Assembly (NCBI GenBank): GCA_036496805.1
Contig: DASXKN010000005.1
Span: 62,001 to 126,000 of the forward strand
DNA length: 64,000 nt
Origin: SZAS-103 sp036496805
Lineage (GTDB): Bacteria > Pseudomonadota > Gammaproteobacteria > Xanthomonadales > Xanthomonadaceae
Reading direction: 5' to 3'
Below are positions 34,602 through 42,695 of the stretch, one piece after another. Below the pieces are notes generated by a model, which worked only from the letters and a program-made list of their open reading frames with translations, did no database searches and was not told the origin of the DNA. Positions within the stretch are counted from its first letter, which is position 1. Each line of letters opens with the position of its first letter. The position numbers and the translations under genes are program-made.

Positions 34602-34839
34602 GGAAACTCCTGGAGGGCGGATGCGGTGGCGGAAGGCGATGGCGGGGCGGCGTCGCCGAGGTTCGAGGCGCGGACAGGCGCGCGCAGCGCGCGCGACGCC
34701 GCACTGTAGGGGTTGCCGGCGGCCGGCGAGCGTGTCGAAGGTCATGCCCGAAAGTTACGAAAGCGTTGCGAGAAGCCCCGGAGCGGCCGGCCGCGGCCGC
34801 GTGCTAACGTCGCGCCTTCCATCGGCGAGGAGCAGGAAC

Positions 34840-36207
34840 ATGCGCATCACCTTCATCGGCGCGGCCGGCGGCGTGGTCACCGGCTCCTGCCACCTGCTGG
34901 ACGTCGCCGGCAAGCGCGTGCTGCTGGACTGCGGGATGGTGCAGGGCGACAAGCATGCCGACGAGATCAACGCGAAGGACTTCGTCTTCGACCCGGCCGG
35001 CATCGACGCCCTCGTTCTGAGCCACGCCCACATCGACCACATCGGCCGGGTGCCGCTGCTGGTCAAGCGCGGTTTCAAGGGACCGATCTTCGCGCAGGCG
35101 GCGACCTGCGACCTGCTGCCGATCATGCTGCTCGATTCGGCGCACCTGTCCGAACACAACGCCGAAATGGCGCAGCGCCATGGCGACCACGACGCGCAGC
35201 CGCTGTACGACGAGGCCGATGTCGGGGCCGCGCAGAAGCTGCTGCATCCGATCAAGTACGAGACGCCGACCGAGATCCTGCCCGGCATCACCGTGACGTT
35301 GCACGAGGCTGGCCACATCCTCGGTTCCGCGCTCGTCGAGATCGCGGGCGACGGCAGGACGCTGCTGTTCACCGGCGATGTCGGCATGAAGAACACGCCG
35401 ATCCTGCGCGATCCGGCCGATCCGCCGCGCGCCGACCTGATCCTGATGGAATCCACCTACGGCGACCGCAACCACAAGGATCGCGCCGCGACCGTGACCG
35501 AGCTCGGCGAGATCTTCGCGAAGGCCGCGAAGGACGGCGGCAACGTGATCATTCCCGCGTTCGCGGTCGGGCGCAGCCAGGAGCTGCTGTACTGGTTCGC
35601 GCAGCACTACGACGACTGGAACATGTCGCAGTGGAAGATCTTCCTCGACAGCCCGATGGCCGCGAAGGTGATGGCGGTGTACGACAGCCACGAGGAACTG
35701 TTCGATCCCGATGCGGCGAAGGTGTGGGAAGGCCGCATCAAGCCGTTCGCGATGCCGAACCTGCACGTCACCGCCGACGCCAACGACAGCAAGTCGATCG
35801 CGGGCCTGCGCGGCGGCTCGATCATCATCGCCGGCTCGGGCATGGCCAATGGCGGCCGCGTGCGCCACCACCTCGCCAACAACCTGCCGAATCCGAAATC
35901 GCACGTGATCTTCGTCGGCTACCAGGCCGACGGCACGCTCGGCCGCCTCCTGGTGAACGGCCTAAAGCACGTCAAGCTGTTCGGCCAGCAATTGCAGGTG
36001 AAGGCGCAGATCCACACCGTCGGCGGCCTGTCGGCGCACGCCGACCAGCAGGGTCTGCTGGACTGGTACAAGGCCAGCCCGAACCATCCGCCGGTGGCGC
36101 TGGTGCACGGCGAGAATCCCGCGCGCGAGACGCTCGACGGCAAGCTGGAGAAGCAGTTCGGCATCAAGGTCACGCTGTCGCAGCCGGGCATGACGCTCGA
36201 TGTCTGA
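34840..36207 (+). CDS. Metallo-beta-lactamase/beta-CASP RNA-processing family protein
   Basis: A 455-residue protein with zinc motif HAHIDH at 62-67 (after LVLS), a second His cluster at about 150-160 (HEAGHILGS), the beta-CASP insertion (about 225-350) and the RMMBL-type C-terminal domain with GGLSAHADQQGLLDW. This matches exonuclease/endonuclease-like proteins of the YsH1/CPSF-73 fold, presumed to act on RNA. The start at 34840 follows GAGCAGGAAC, with AGGA close. Its stop overlaps the acyltransferase start by 8 bp. The substrate is inferred from family only. Confidence 0.93.
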   Translation: MRITFIGAAGGVVTGSCHLLDVAGKRVLLDCGMVQGDKHADEINAKDFVFDPAGIDALVLSHAHIDHIGRVPLLVKRGFKGPIFAQAATCDLLPIMLLDSAHLSEHNAEMAQRHGDHDAQPLYDEADVGAAQKLLHPIKYETPTEILPGITVTLHEAGHILGSALVEIAGDGRTLLFTGDVGMKNTPILRDPADPPRADLILMESTYGDRNHKDRAATVTELGEIFAKAAKDGGNVIIPAFAVGRSQELLYWFAQHYDDWNMSQWKIFLDSPMAAKVMAVYDSHEELFDPDAAKVWEGRIKPFAMPNLHVTADANDSKSIAGLRGGSIIIAGSGMANGGRVRHHLANNLPNPKSHVIFVGYQADGTLGRLLVNGLKHVKLFGQQLQVKAQIHTVGGLSAHADQQGLLDWYKASPNHPPVALVHGENPARETLDGKLEKQFGIKVTLSQPGMTLDV

Positions 36208-37714
36208 AACCCCCGCGGGAGATTCGGCCGCAAGCTCGTGCCCACCCTTCGACAGGCTCAGGGCGGACGGCCCTGGTGCGCAGCCATTCGCTCGCGGTGG
36301 GCCGGTCGGCGATTCCGTTCGTGGCGAGCCTGTCGAAGATGCCGTTCGTGGTGAGCCTGTCGAACCTGCCGTTCGTGGTGAGCCTGTCGAAGCATGGGTG
36401 GGAATAGTCGCGAGCTCAAGCCAGCCCTTCGACAGGCTCAGGGCGAACGGCACTGGAGAGAGGCCATCCGTTCGTGGCGAGCCGATCGAGGATTCCGTTC
36501 GTGGTGAGCCTGTCGAGGATTCCGTTCGTGGTGAGCCTGTCGAACCACGGACCTCCGCGTCCCCTCCGCAAACCCCATCGCTCGCCCAGACCCACATCCC
36601 CCGCAACGCCGGCATCGACGTGCTGCGCGGCCTGTCGATCCTGCTGGTGGTGCTGCATCACATCGGCCTGCGCATTTCGCTGCGCAAGACCGAGGTCGGC
36701 CACTACCTGCCGCGCTGGCTGACGAGCGGCCTGAACTTCAACGGCTACGAATCGGTGTTCGTGTTCTTCGTGATCTCCGGCTTCCTGATCGCCGGCCATG
36801 CGCAGCGCCGCTGGGGATCGCTCGGCGGCATCGACGCAAAGGCTTTCTATGCACGTCGCTTCGCCCGCATCGTGCCCTGCCTGGTCGCCCTGGTGGCGGT
36901 ACTCGCCGCCGGCCACCTGCTTGGATGGCAGGGCTTCACCATCGACAAGCCGGGACAATCGCTGCCCGAGGCGATCATCGCCGCGCTCGGCCTGCACCTG
37001 AACTGGTACGAGGGCCATCACGGCTACCTGCCGGGCTACTGGGACGTGCTGTGGTCGCTGTCGATCGAGGAAGTGTTCTATCTCGGCTTCCCGCTCGTCT
37101 GCCTGCTCACGCGCCGCACCGCCGTGCTCGCACCGATGCTGCTGCTGTTCGCGCTGACGCTGCCGACCACGCACGCGTGGTACGTCGACAACGAGATCTG
37201 GCAGGAGAAGGCCTACCTGCCGGGCATGGCCGCGATCGCGATGGGCGTGCTCGCCGCGCTCGTCGCCGCGCGCAACGACATGCCGCGACGCGGCTTCGCG
37301 ACCGCGCTGTGCATCATCGGCAGCGCCGGGCTCGCGAGCATCCTGTTCATCGAGGACATCCTCTGGAACGTGCTGCAGGACTATTGCCTGCTGCTGCTCA
37401 CGTTCTCGATCGCCTGCCTGCTGATCGGCCTGCACTGGCGCGAACGCATGGGGCTTTCGCGACCCGTACGCGGCCTCGGCTGGCTGCGCTCGTTCGGCCG
37501 CCTGAGCTACGAGATCTACCTGACCCACATGTTCGTCGTGTTCGCCGCGGTGCGGTTGTGGAAGGCAAACGGTGGCGCGCTGCCGCACGGCTGGCTCTGG
37601 TACCTGCCCGCGGTTCCGCTGTGCTGGCTGCTCGGCTGGATCGTGGCCCGCTGGTTCTCCACGCCAGCCGATGTCGCGCTGCGCAGGAAGCTGCTGGCGC
37701 ACGCATCGACCTGA
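36200..37714 (+). CDS. Acyltransferase-3 family protein with repeat-derived N-terminus
   Basis: A 504-residue protein. Residues about 137-500 form a multi-helix acyltransferase-3 membrane domain (opening NAGIDVLRGLSILLVVLHH, with FFVISGFLIAGH and LWSLSIEEVFYLGFPLV), which moves acyl groups onto extracytoplasmic sugars. Residues 1-135 are not part of the family: they are six VRGEP(V/I)E and two FDRLRA(D/N)G units, the in-frame translation of the dispersed repeats at 36241-36550. No other ATG precedes the domain, and the ATG overlaps the upstream stop, so the repeats are probably translated or the start is a downstream GTG (about 36400). The acyl substrate is unknown. Confidence 0.85.
   Translation: MSETPAGDSAASSCPPFDRLRADGPGAQPFARGGPVGDSVRGEPVEDAVRGEPVEPAVRGEPVEAWVGIVASSSQPFDRLRANGTGERPSVRGEPIEDSVRGEPVEDSVRGEPVEPRTSASPPQTPSLAQTHIPRNAGIDVLRGLSILLVVLHHIGLRISLRKTEVGHYLPRWLTSGLNFNGYESVFVFFVISGFLIAGHAQRRWGSLGGIDAKAFYARRFARIVPCLVALVAVLAAGHLLGWQGFTIDKPGQSLPEAIIAALGLHLNWYEGHHGYLPGYWDVLWSLSIEEVFYLGFPLVCLLTRRTAVLAPMLLLFALTLPTTHAWYVDNEIWQEKAYLPGMAAIAMGVLAALVAARNDMPRRGFATALCIIGSAGLASILFIEDILWNVLQDYCLLLLTFSIACLLIGLHWRERMGLSRPVRGLGWLRSFGRLSYEIYLTHMFVVFAAVRLWKANGGALPHGWLWYLPAVPLCWLLGWIVARWFSTPADVALRRKLLAHAST
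36241..36550. repeat. Dispersed repeat cluster inside the acyltransferase 5' end
   Basis: About eight copies of the 25-bp unit also seen at 31.3-31.5 kb, in two types: CCGTTCGTGGTGAGCCTGTC (direct) and CCCTTCGACAGGCTCAGGGC (inverted relative to it). Spacings keep one reading frame open throughout, so the DNA encodes RGEPVE and FDRLRANG repeats. Confidence 0.85.
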
Positions 37715-37801
37715 TCTTCCGCTTCGCGGATACTCCGGGCAGGCGCACCGCCGAAGGCTGCGCCGGCCGATGGCCGACTTCCGTTTCGCAAGGAGTCGCA
37801 A

Positions 37802-38908
37802 ATGTCAGTGCAGGACCTGTTCGGCATCGAGCTTCCCATCCTCCAGGCGCCGATGGCCGGCGTGCAGGGCAGCGCGCTGGCGATCGCGGTCTGCAATGCC
37901 GGAGGACTCGGCGCGCTGCCTTGCGCAATGCTCGGCATCGAGGCGATGCGTAGGGAAATCGCAACGATCGCCGCGCACACCGACAAGCCCTTCAACGTCA
38001 ACTTCTTCTGCCACACGCCGCCTGTCGTCGATGCCGGGCGCGAACAACGCTGGCGTGACGCGCTAGCCCCGTACTACGCCGAGTTCGACCTCGACATCAC
38101 CGCGATTCCGCCGGGTCCAGCGCGCGCACCCTTCGACGCCGCGGCCGCCGACGTGCTCGACGAATTCAAACCCGCGGTCGTGAGCTTCCACTTCGGCTTG
38201 CCCGCGCCGCACCTGCTCGCGCGCGCGAAGGCCTGCGGCGCGAAGATCCTGTCCTCGGCCACCACCGTCGAGGAAGCCGTCTGGCTCGAAGCGGCCGGAG
38301 TGGACGCCGTCATCGCGCAGGGCCTGGAGGCGGGCGGACATCGTGGCGATTTCCTGTCGGGCCACGTCGGGGCTGGCGGCGTCGGAGTCGATGACATCGG
38401 AGTCGGTGACATCCGGCCCGACGACGCCAGCCGGCAGATGGGGACGTTCGCCCTGCTGCCGCGGATCGTGCGCGCCGTGCGCGTCCCGGTGATCGCCGCC
38501 GGCGGCATCGCCGATGCCCGCGGCGTTGCTGCCGCGATGGCCCTGGGCGCGGCCGGCGTGCAGATCGGCACCGCCTACCTGCTGTGCCCCGAAGCCACCA
38601 CCAGTGCCGTCCACCGCGCCGCCCTCGCCAGCGATGCCGCACGCCACACCGCACTGACCAACATCTTCAGCGGCCGCCTCGCACGCGGCATCGTCAACCG
38701 GGTGATGCGCGAGCTGGGGCCGATCAGCAAACTGACGCCGGAGTTTCCGCTGGCGGCAGCGGCGATGGCGCCGTTACGGGCGAGCGCGGAGAGAGAAGGC
38801 AGCGGGGACTTTTCGCCGCTGTGGGCGGGGCAGAATGTGGGTGGGTGCAAGGAGGCCGACGCTGCACAGTTGACGCGAGACTTGGCGAGGGGATCAATGG
38901 ATGCGTAG
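37802..38908 (+). CDS. Nitronate monooxygenase-like FMN protein
   Basis: A 368-residue TIM-barrel flavoprotein related to class I nitronate monooxygenases. N-terminal PILQAPMAGVQGSALAIAV and NVNFFC contact FMN; the catalytic His is H180 in GLEAGGHRGDF; the FMN-phosphate loop is AAGGIADARG and the following GVQIGTAYL. An unusual Gly/Val/Asp-rich insertion (about residues 189-212, including GAGGVGVDDIGVGDIRPDD) follows the His. The family oxidises alkyl nitronates such as propionate-3-nitronate; the true substrate here is unproven. ATG at 37802 follows AAGGAG at 6-7 nt. The Mrr gene follows 21 bp later. Confidence 0.88.
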   Translation: MSVQDLFGIELPILQAPMAGVQGSALAIAVCNAGGLGALPCAMLGIEAMRREIATIAAHTDKPFNVNFFCHTPPVVDAGREQRWRDALAPYYAEFDLDITAIPPGPARAPFDAAAADVLDEFKPAVVSFHFGLPAPHLLARAKACGAKILSSATTVEEAVWLEAAGVDAVIAQGLEAGGHRGDFLSGHVGAGGVGVDDIGVGDIRPDDASRQMGTFALLPRIVRAVRVPVIAAGGIADARGVAAAMALGAAGVQIGTAYLLCPEATTSAVHRAALASDAARHTALTNIFSGRLARGIVNRVMRELGPISKLTPEFPLAAAAMAPLRASAEREGSGDFSPLWAGQNVGGCKEADAAQLTRDLARGSMDA

Positions 38909-38929
38909 TGCCAATCTGGAGAGGGCCGA

Positions 38930-39943
38930 ATGACTTCAAGCAAACGCATGTGGATGGTCCGCGCCCAACGCGGCGGGAAGCTATTCGACGAGTTCAAGTC
39001 TCGCTCGATAGTAACCATCGGCTGGGCTGCCATGGGGAACATGGCGCCGCTAAGGAGCCGGGAGGACTTCGCTCGCGCAGTCGAACGCCACTATCCCGAC
39101 TCGACACCCGGAAAGGTTGCAATGTCGGCTAGCCAGGCCTTTCGCTTCGTCCGCGAATTCAAGGCCGGTGACCGGGTTCTTACCTACAACCCCGAAGGAC
39201 GTGTTTACCTCGTGGGGACGCTTCAGGGCGAATATGAATTCGTGCCGGGCCTGGGGGAAATTGGCAACAATGCGCGGCGCGTTTCGTGGGACGGCGAGGT
39301 TTCTCGCGACCTGCTGTCGGTTGGTGCAAGAAACAGCCTTGGTGCGATTTCGACCCTTTTCCAGGTCCCAGCAGAAGCCGCGACCGAGATCGAAGGTCTG
39401 CTTTCGCGTCGCGCTGCGTCGGATACGCCATCTCCTTTGGCCCCCGAAGAAGAAGTGGCTCAGGTCGACGAGCTGCTCAAGGACATTCAGGAAAAAGCAT
39501 TTGAGTTCATCAAGGATCGCGTTACCAAGCTTGCCTGGGACGAGATGCAGGACCTCGTGGCTGGCCTTCTGCGAGCGATGGGGTACAAGACCCGCGTCTC
39601 GCCGAGTGGGTCCGATCGGGGCAAGGACATCGTCGCTTCGCCGGATGGTTTTGGATTTGAAAGCCCTCGAATCGTCGTGGAGGTCAAACATCGAACCGGA
39701 AGCTCGATGGGATCTCACGAGATTCGCAGCTTCCTGGGCGGACGCCACAAGGATGACAAGGGGCTGTACGTGAGTACGGGTGGTTTCAGCAAGGAAGCCA
39801 GATATGAGGCAGATCGCGCGAATATTCCACTCGCCCTGATGGACCTCGACGATCTCGTCAAGGCGATTCTGGACCACTATGAAGCGATGGACGCCGAGAG
39901 CCAGCGCCTCGTGCCACTTCGCAAGATCTATTGGCCGACGTAA
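38930..39943 (+). CDS. Mrr-type restriction endonuclease
   Basis: A 337-residue protein with a C-terminal PD-(D/E)xK nuclease domain of the Mrr family: the catalytic Asp is D233 (GSDRGKDIVAS) and the ExK pair is E251/K253 in VVEVKHR, with helix WDEMQDLVAGLLRAMGYK before it. The N-terminal ~150 residues (WMVRAQRGGKLFDEF onward, SIVTIGW, GDRVLTYNPEG) resemble an EVE/PUA-like or restriction-associated module that may read modified bases. Mrr enzymes cut methylated DNA, so it is a likely type IV restriction defence. ATG at 38930 follows GGAGAGG. It begins an accessory stretch. Confidence 0.85.
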   Translation: MTSSKRMWMVRAQRGGKLFDEFKSRSIVTIGWAAMGNMAPLRSREDFARAVERHYPDSTPGKVAMSASQAFRFVREFKAGDRVLTYNPEGRVYLVGTLQGEYEFVPGLGEIGNNARRVSWDGEVSRDLLSVGARNSLGAISTLFQVPAEAATEIEGLLSRRAASDTPSPLAPEEEVAQVDELLKDIQEKAFEFIKDRVTKLAWDEMQDLVAGLLRAMGYKTRVSPSGSDRGKDIVASPDGFGFESPRIVVEVKHRTGSSMGSHEIRSFLGGRHKDDKGLYVSTGGFSKEARYEADRANIPLALMDLDDLVKAILDHYEAMDAESQRLVPLRKIYWPT

Positions 39944-39987
39944 AAATGTTTTTCGCCTCCTCGCCATTGACAGGAAAAGGAAATCCG

Positions 39988-40602
39988 ATGGCACAGACAG
40001 ATCGGTACCTGACGCGGTTCGAGAATCATCCCTTGCCGATCAGACTCCTGCTGCTGTTGATCCTGGCCCTCGGCCTCTGCCTGGGCGCGCGCGGTCGCGC
40101 CGAGGGCATTGCGCCCGGAAGGCTGACAATTCCCCGGCCCTTGACGCACTTCGTCCTCAAGGACGACATGGTCTTCAGGACGAGCGTGAAGAACATCTTC
40201 GGCCACAAGGCATTCCTGAGCCCGGTGCTTACCAAGGGCGACTACGTGTCGGTTTTCTCCGACGCGGACGGCACCTATTACCAAGGATCCAAGGACTGCC
40301 TGCCGAACCCGGACAAGCGGGCGGTGTTTCCCGCGCTGGATGGCGGACTCTGGATTCCGAATCCGGGGTCGGCGCGCAAGCCGAAGCTGTGGTTCTACAT
40401 GAAGGCGATGCCGCAATCGATGGCCGGGAAGGCGGGAGTCCTGATCAAGTACCTCGATGCCCTCTCGGCCGGCAACATCAAGAAGGATACGGTGGACTTC
40501 GAGGATCTCTCGTTCATGGAGAGCATCAAGGTTGAACCCTATCAGCCAGTGGACGACGGGAGTTCCGCGAAGCCGGATGACGGAACCATCCGGAATCGGT
40601 GA
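39988..40602 (+). CDS. Unknown protein with an N-terminal membrane anchor
   Basis: A 204-residue protein. After MAQTDRYLTRFENHPLP comes a hydrophobic segment (about 18-34, RLLLLLILALGLCLGA) that is either an uncleaved anchor or a signal peptide; the remainder is soluble and polar (NIFGHKAFLSPVLTKGDYV, FYMKAMPQSMAG, SFMESIKVEPYQP). No family recognised. ATG at 39988 has AAGGA close upstream and is preferred to a TTG at 39931. The Mrr gene stops 44 bp upstream, and a small membrane protein gene follows 43 bp downstream; operonic linkage is possible. Confidence 0.65.
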   Translation: MAQTDRYLTRFENHPLPIRLLLLLILALGLCLGARGRAEGIAPGRLTIPRPLTHFVLKDDMVFRTSVKNIFGHKAFLSPVLTKGDYVSVFSDADGTYYQGSKDCLPNPDKRAVFPALDGGLWIPNPGSARKPKLWFYMKAMPQSMAGKAGVLIKYLDALSAGNIKKDTVDFEDLSFMESIKVEPYQPVDDGSSAKPDDGTIRNR

Positions 40603-40645
40603 GACGATCGTCGTGTCATTGGTGTCTCCCATCAGGATCGCGTCC

Positions 40646-40954
40646 ATGACCGCCCCGAAATTGCTCACCGACGCCAACCTCAACGCCGAAGCGGAAGCAG
40701 CCGCTGCCCAGGGCGACAAGGAACGGCTCGCGCAACTGGATGCCGAGTGGAAGCGGCGCAAGCATCTCCGGCGCGGGATGGGCTTCGCGGCGAGGGCGTT
40801 GTGGTTTCTCGTCCTGTGGATCGCGGTGTACTACCTCAGTTCCATCTTCCTCGGCCGCAATCTGCTGGCGTGGTTGAACGGCTTGTCGCTCGCCGTCATC
40901 GGCACGATGGTCGTCAACTCGGTGGTCGTGGCCTTCCGCAAGGGAAGCGCCTGA
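40646..40954 (+). CDS. Small two-helix membrane protein, unknown
   Basis: A 102-residue protein with an N-terminal acidic/helical segment (LLTDANLNAEAEAAAAQGDK, charged), then two hydrophobic helices (about 50-68 and 76-95). ATG at 40646 is chosen because it is followed by a well-balanced chain; the upstream frame is Arg-rich antisense-like sequence. No family recognised. It follows the anchored 204-residue protein by 43 bp. Confidence 0.6.
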   Translation: MTAPKLLTDANLNAEAEAAAAQGDKERLAQLDAEWKRRKHLRRGMGFAARALWFLVLWIAVYYLSSIFLGRNLLAWLNGLSLAVIGTMVVNSVVVAFRKGSA

Positions 40955-41061
40955 GCGAACGCTGGAAGGTCCCAAAAACCCAAAAACCCAAAAACGGGAC
41001 GGAGGTAATTAATCCGCTTCGCCGGGTGCGAGGCGCTATTGCGGCTTTCCTATTGCGTTGG

Positions 41062-41307
41062 TCACCGATCGAACAGCAGTTGTGCCAGCGCATCCTTCGG
41101 GATTCCGCGATGGGCAGCGACATCGGCAAGGATTGCGGCCAGGGTGCCCAGCTTGAGGGGCGAGTGATTGGGAATCGTCAGGGAATGGGGTTTGGGCTGG
41201 TCGGCTTGAAGGCGGATGTGGCTCCCGGACTGGCGGACCACTTCATAGCCGATGCGCTCCAGCGACTTGATCAGATCCGCAGCATCCAGGTCGCGCGGCA
41301 ATCTCAT
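41062..41307 (-). CDS. hicA: HicA family toxin
   Basis: An 81-residue HicA-like mRNA interferase. Residues MRLPRDLDAADLIKSLERIGYEVVRQSGSHIRL hold the dsRBD-like fold; the catalytic His is H30 in SGSH. The C-terminal half has HSLTIPNHSPLKLGTLAAIL, the usual beta-to-helix arrangement. HicA cleaves mRNA when free of HicB. The ATG at 41307 overlaps the antitoxin stop (ATGA), so the two are translationally coupled, with antitoxin first. It lies next to an Mrr nuclease in an accessory stretch. Confidence 0.9.
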   Translation of the reverse strand: MRLPRDLDAADLIKSLERIGYEVVRQSGSHIRLQADQPKPHSLTIPNHSPLKLGTLAAILADVAAHRGIPKDALAQLLFDR

Positions 41308-41510
41308 GCAGCCAGCACCTCGTCCCTGACGTAGTGCAGGCGGATGACCGATGGACCTTGCCCGGGTTCGAAGTGGCAGCGGACGGCGTCGCGGACTTCC
41401 TCGCGCAGCGCTTCGAGCGTTTCGGCCTGGGTAAAGATGGATTCGCCCAGCGCGCGCGCGGTGAGGCCGCCCTCGGGCGCTTCCTCGACGAGAAACACGA
41501 TTTCGTTCAT
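41304..41510 (-). CDS. hicB: HicB-like antitoxin (short form)
   Basis: A 68-residue protein, MNEIVFLVEEAPEGGLTARA, the degraded RNase-H-like HicB fold without the C-terminal DNA-binding domain. It is expected to bind and block HicA. The ATG at 41510 is preferred; the 18 codons upstream in the open frame look like leader. Antitoxin precedes toxin. Because the DNA-binding tail is missing, autoregulation may be reduced, as in other short HicB-like proteins; older databases mislabel relatives as 2-oxoisovalerate dehydrogenase. Confidence 0.85.
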   Translation of the reverse strand: MNEIVFLVEEAPEGGLTARALGESIFTQAETLEALREEVRDAVRCHFEPGQGPSVIRLHYVRDEVLAA

Positions 41511-41789
41511 GGATGTCTCCTGCTGTGTGGATGTTACGCCTCTACCCAAGCGTGGGAAACGCACCAGCGTGGATTTACCTGTTGCCCGCGGTGACTGTGC
41601 GTGCGCCGCCTACGGAGCCGCCGGCGTCTGTTCCCCCAGTTCGTCCGATACCGCTCGAACCCCATCGAGTTCGCAGTCCGCAACCAGCCGGAAGTCATGC
41701 TCCCATCAGGCACGGGCCGCGCGATCGTCGCCTGTACATACTGACCTCAACGCCGCGCCCGATTCCCGGGCCGCGTTCGGGGGAACATC

Positions 41790-42695
41790 ATGGCTTGCCA
41801 ACTCGACGTCGCATCGGTCAGTTACCGCTATCCGAACGGGCACGATGCCGTCGCCGGCATGGACCTGCGGATGGGGCCGGGCATCCTTGGCCTGCTCGGG
41901 CCCAATGGCGCCGGCAAGTCGACGCTGATGCGGATCCTGGCGACCCTGGTCAAGCCCACCAGCGGCCGCGTGCTGTGGAATGGCGAAGACATCGCGCGCA
42001 AACCCGACGCGCTGCGCACGCAGCTCGGCTACCTGCCGCAGGATTTTGGCGTGTACGCCGCGCTGAGCGCGCGCGAGTTCCTTGCCTACCTCGCCGCGGT
42101 GAAAGGCGTGCCGGCGAAGGTCGCGCGCGGGCGCATCGAGGAATGCCTCGGCCTGGTCGGCCTGGGCGATGCGGCCGATCGCAGGCTTGGCGATTTTTCC
42201 GGCGGCATGCGCCAGCGCGTCGGCATTGCGCAGGCGTTGCTCAACGATCCGCAACTGCTGATCGTCGACGAGCCGACGGTCGGCCTCGATCCCGAGGAAC
42301 GCCTGCGCTTCCGCCACCTGATCACCGACCTGGCCGCGAATCGGCTGGTGATCCTTTCCACCCACATCGTCTCGGATGTCGAGGCCAGTGCGACCGCGCT
42401 CGCGGTGATGGCGAAGGGCAGGCTGCTGTTCAACGGCGCGACCGAGCCACTGGTCGCGCACGCGGAAGGCCATGTCTGGGAATGGCTGGTGCCGGAATCG
42501 CGCGTTGCGCAGGCGCGCGCGGAATTCACCATCAGCAGTTCGCTGCGGCGTCCCGACGGAGTGCGCCTGCGCATCGTCGGCGAGAAGGTTCCGTCGGCCG
42601 ATGCACAACCGTGCGCGCCGGACCTCGAGGACGCGTACCTGTGGTTGCTCGCGCGCGAGGGCGCCCACGCGCAACCGTCGGCGCTGGCCGCATGA
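41790..42695 (+). CDS. ABC transporter ATP-binding protein
   Basis: A 301-residue ATPase. Walker A GPNGAGKST at 37-45; Q-loop YLPQDFGVY; signature SGGMRQR; Walker B LLIVDEP; switch His in STHIVSDVE. A C-terminal extension (about 225-301) contacts the permease in related exporters. It couples ATP hydrolysis to transport by the downstream permease, whose start overlaps this stop (ATGA). The 279 bp before it (41511-41789) hold no recognisable gene. Substrate unknown; organisation suggests an ABC-2-type exporter. Confidence 0.93.
   Translation: MACQLDVASVSYRYPNGHDAVAGMDLRMGPGILGLLGPNGAGKSTLMRILATLVKPTSGRVLWNGEDIARKPDALRTQLGYLPQDFGVYAALSAREFLAYLAAVKGVPAKVARGRIEECLGLVGLGDAADRRLGDFSGGMRQRVGIAQALLNDPQLLIVDEPTVGLDPEERLRFRHLITDLAANRLVILSTHIVSDVEASATALAVMAKGRLLFNGATEPLVAHAEGHVWEWLVPESRVAQARAEFTISSSLRRPDGVRLRIVGEKVPSADAQPCAPDLEDAYLWLLAREGAHAQPSALAA

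Noticed and set aside
34261..34839. N-terminal extension of the beta-CASP protein
   Set aside because: Those codons are antisense to the M13 gene; ATG 34840 with AGGA starts the conserved MRITFIGAAGG.
41570..41745. Possible pseudogene fragment between HicB and the ABC gene (frame containing FVRYRSNPIEFAVRNQPEV)
   Set aside because: Only about 45 codons, no start or recognised family, and other frames are also open here. Not enough to call a gene.
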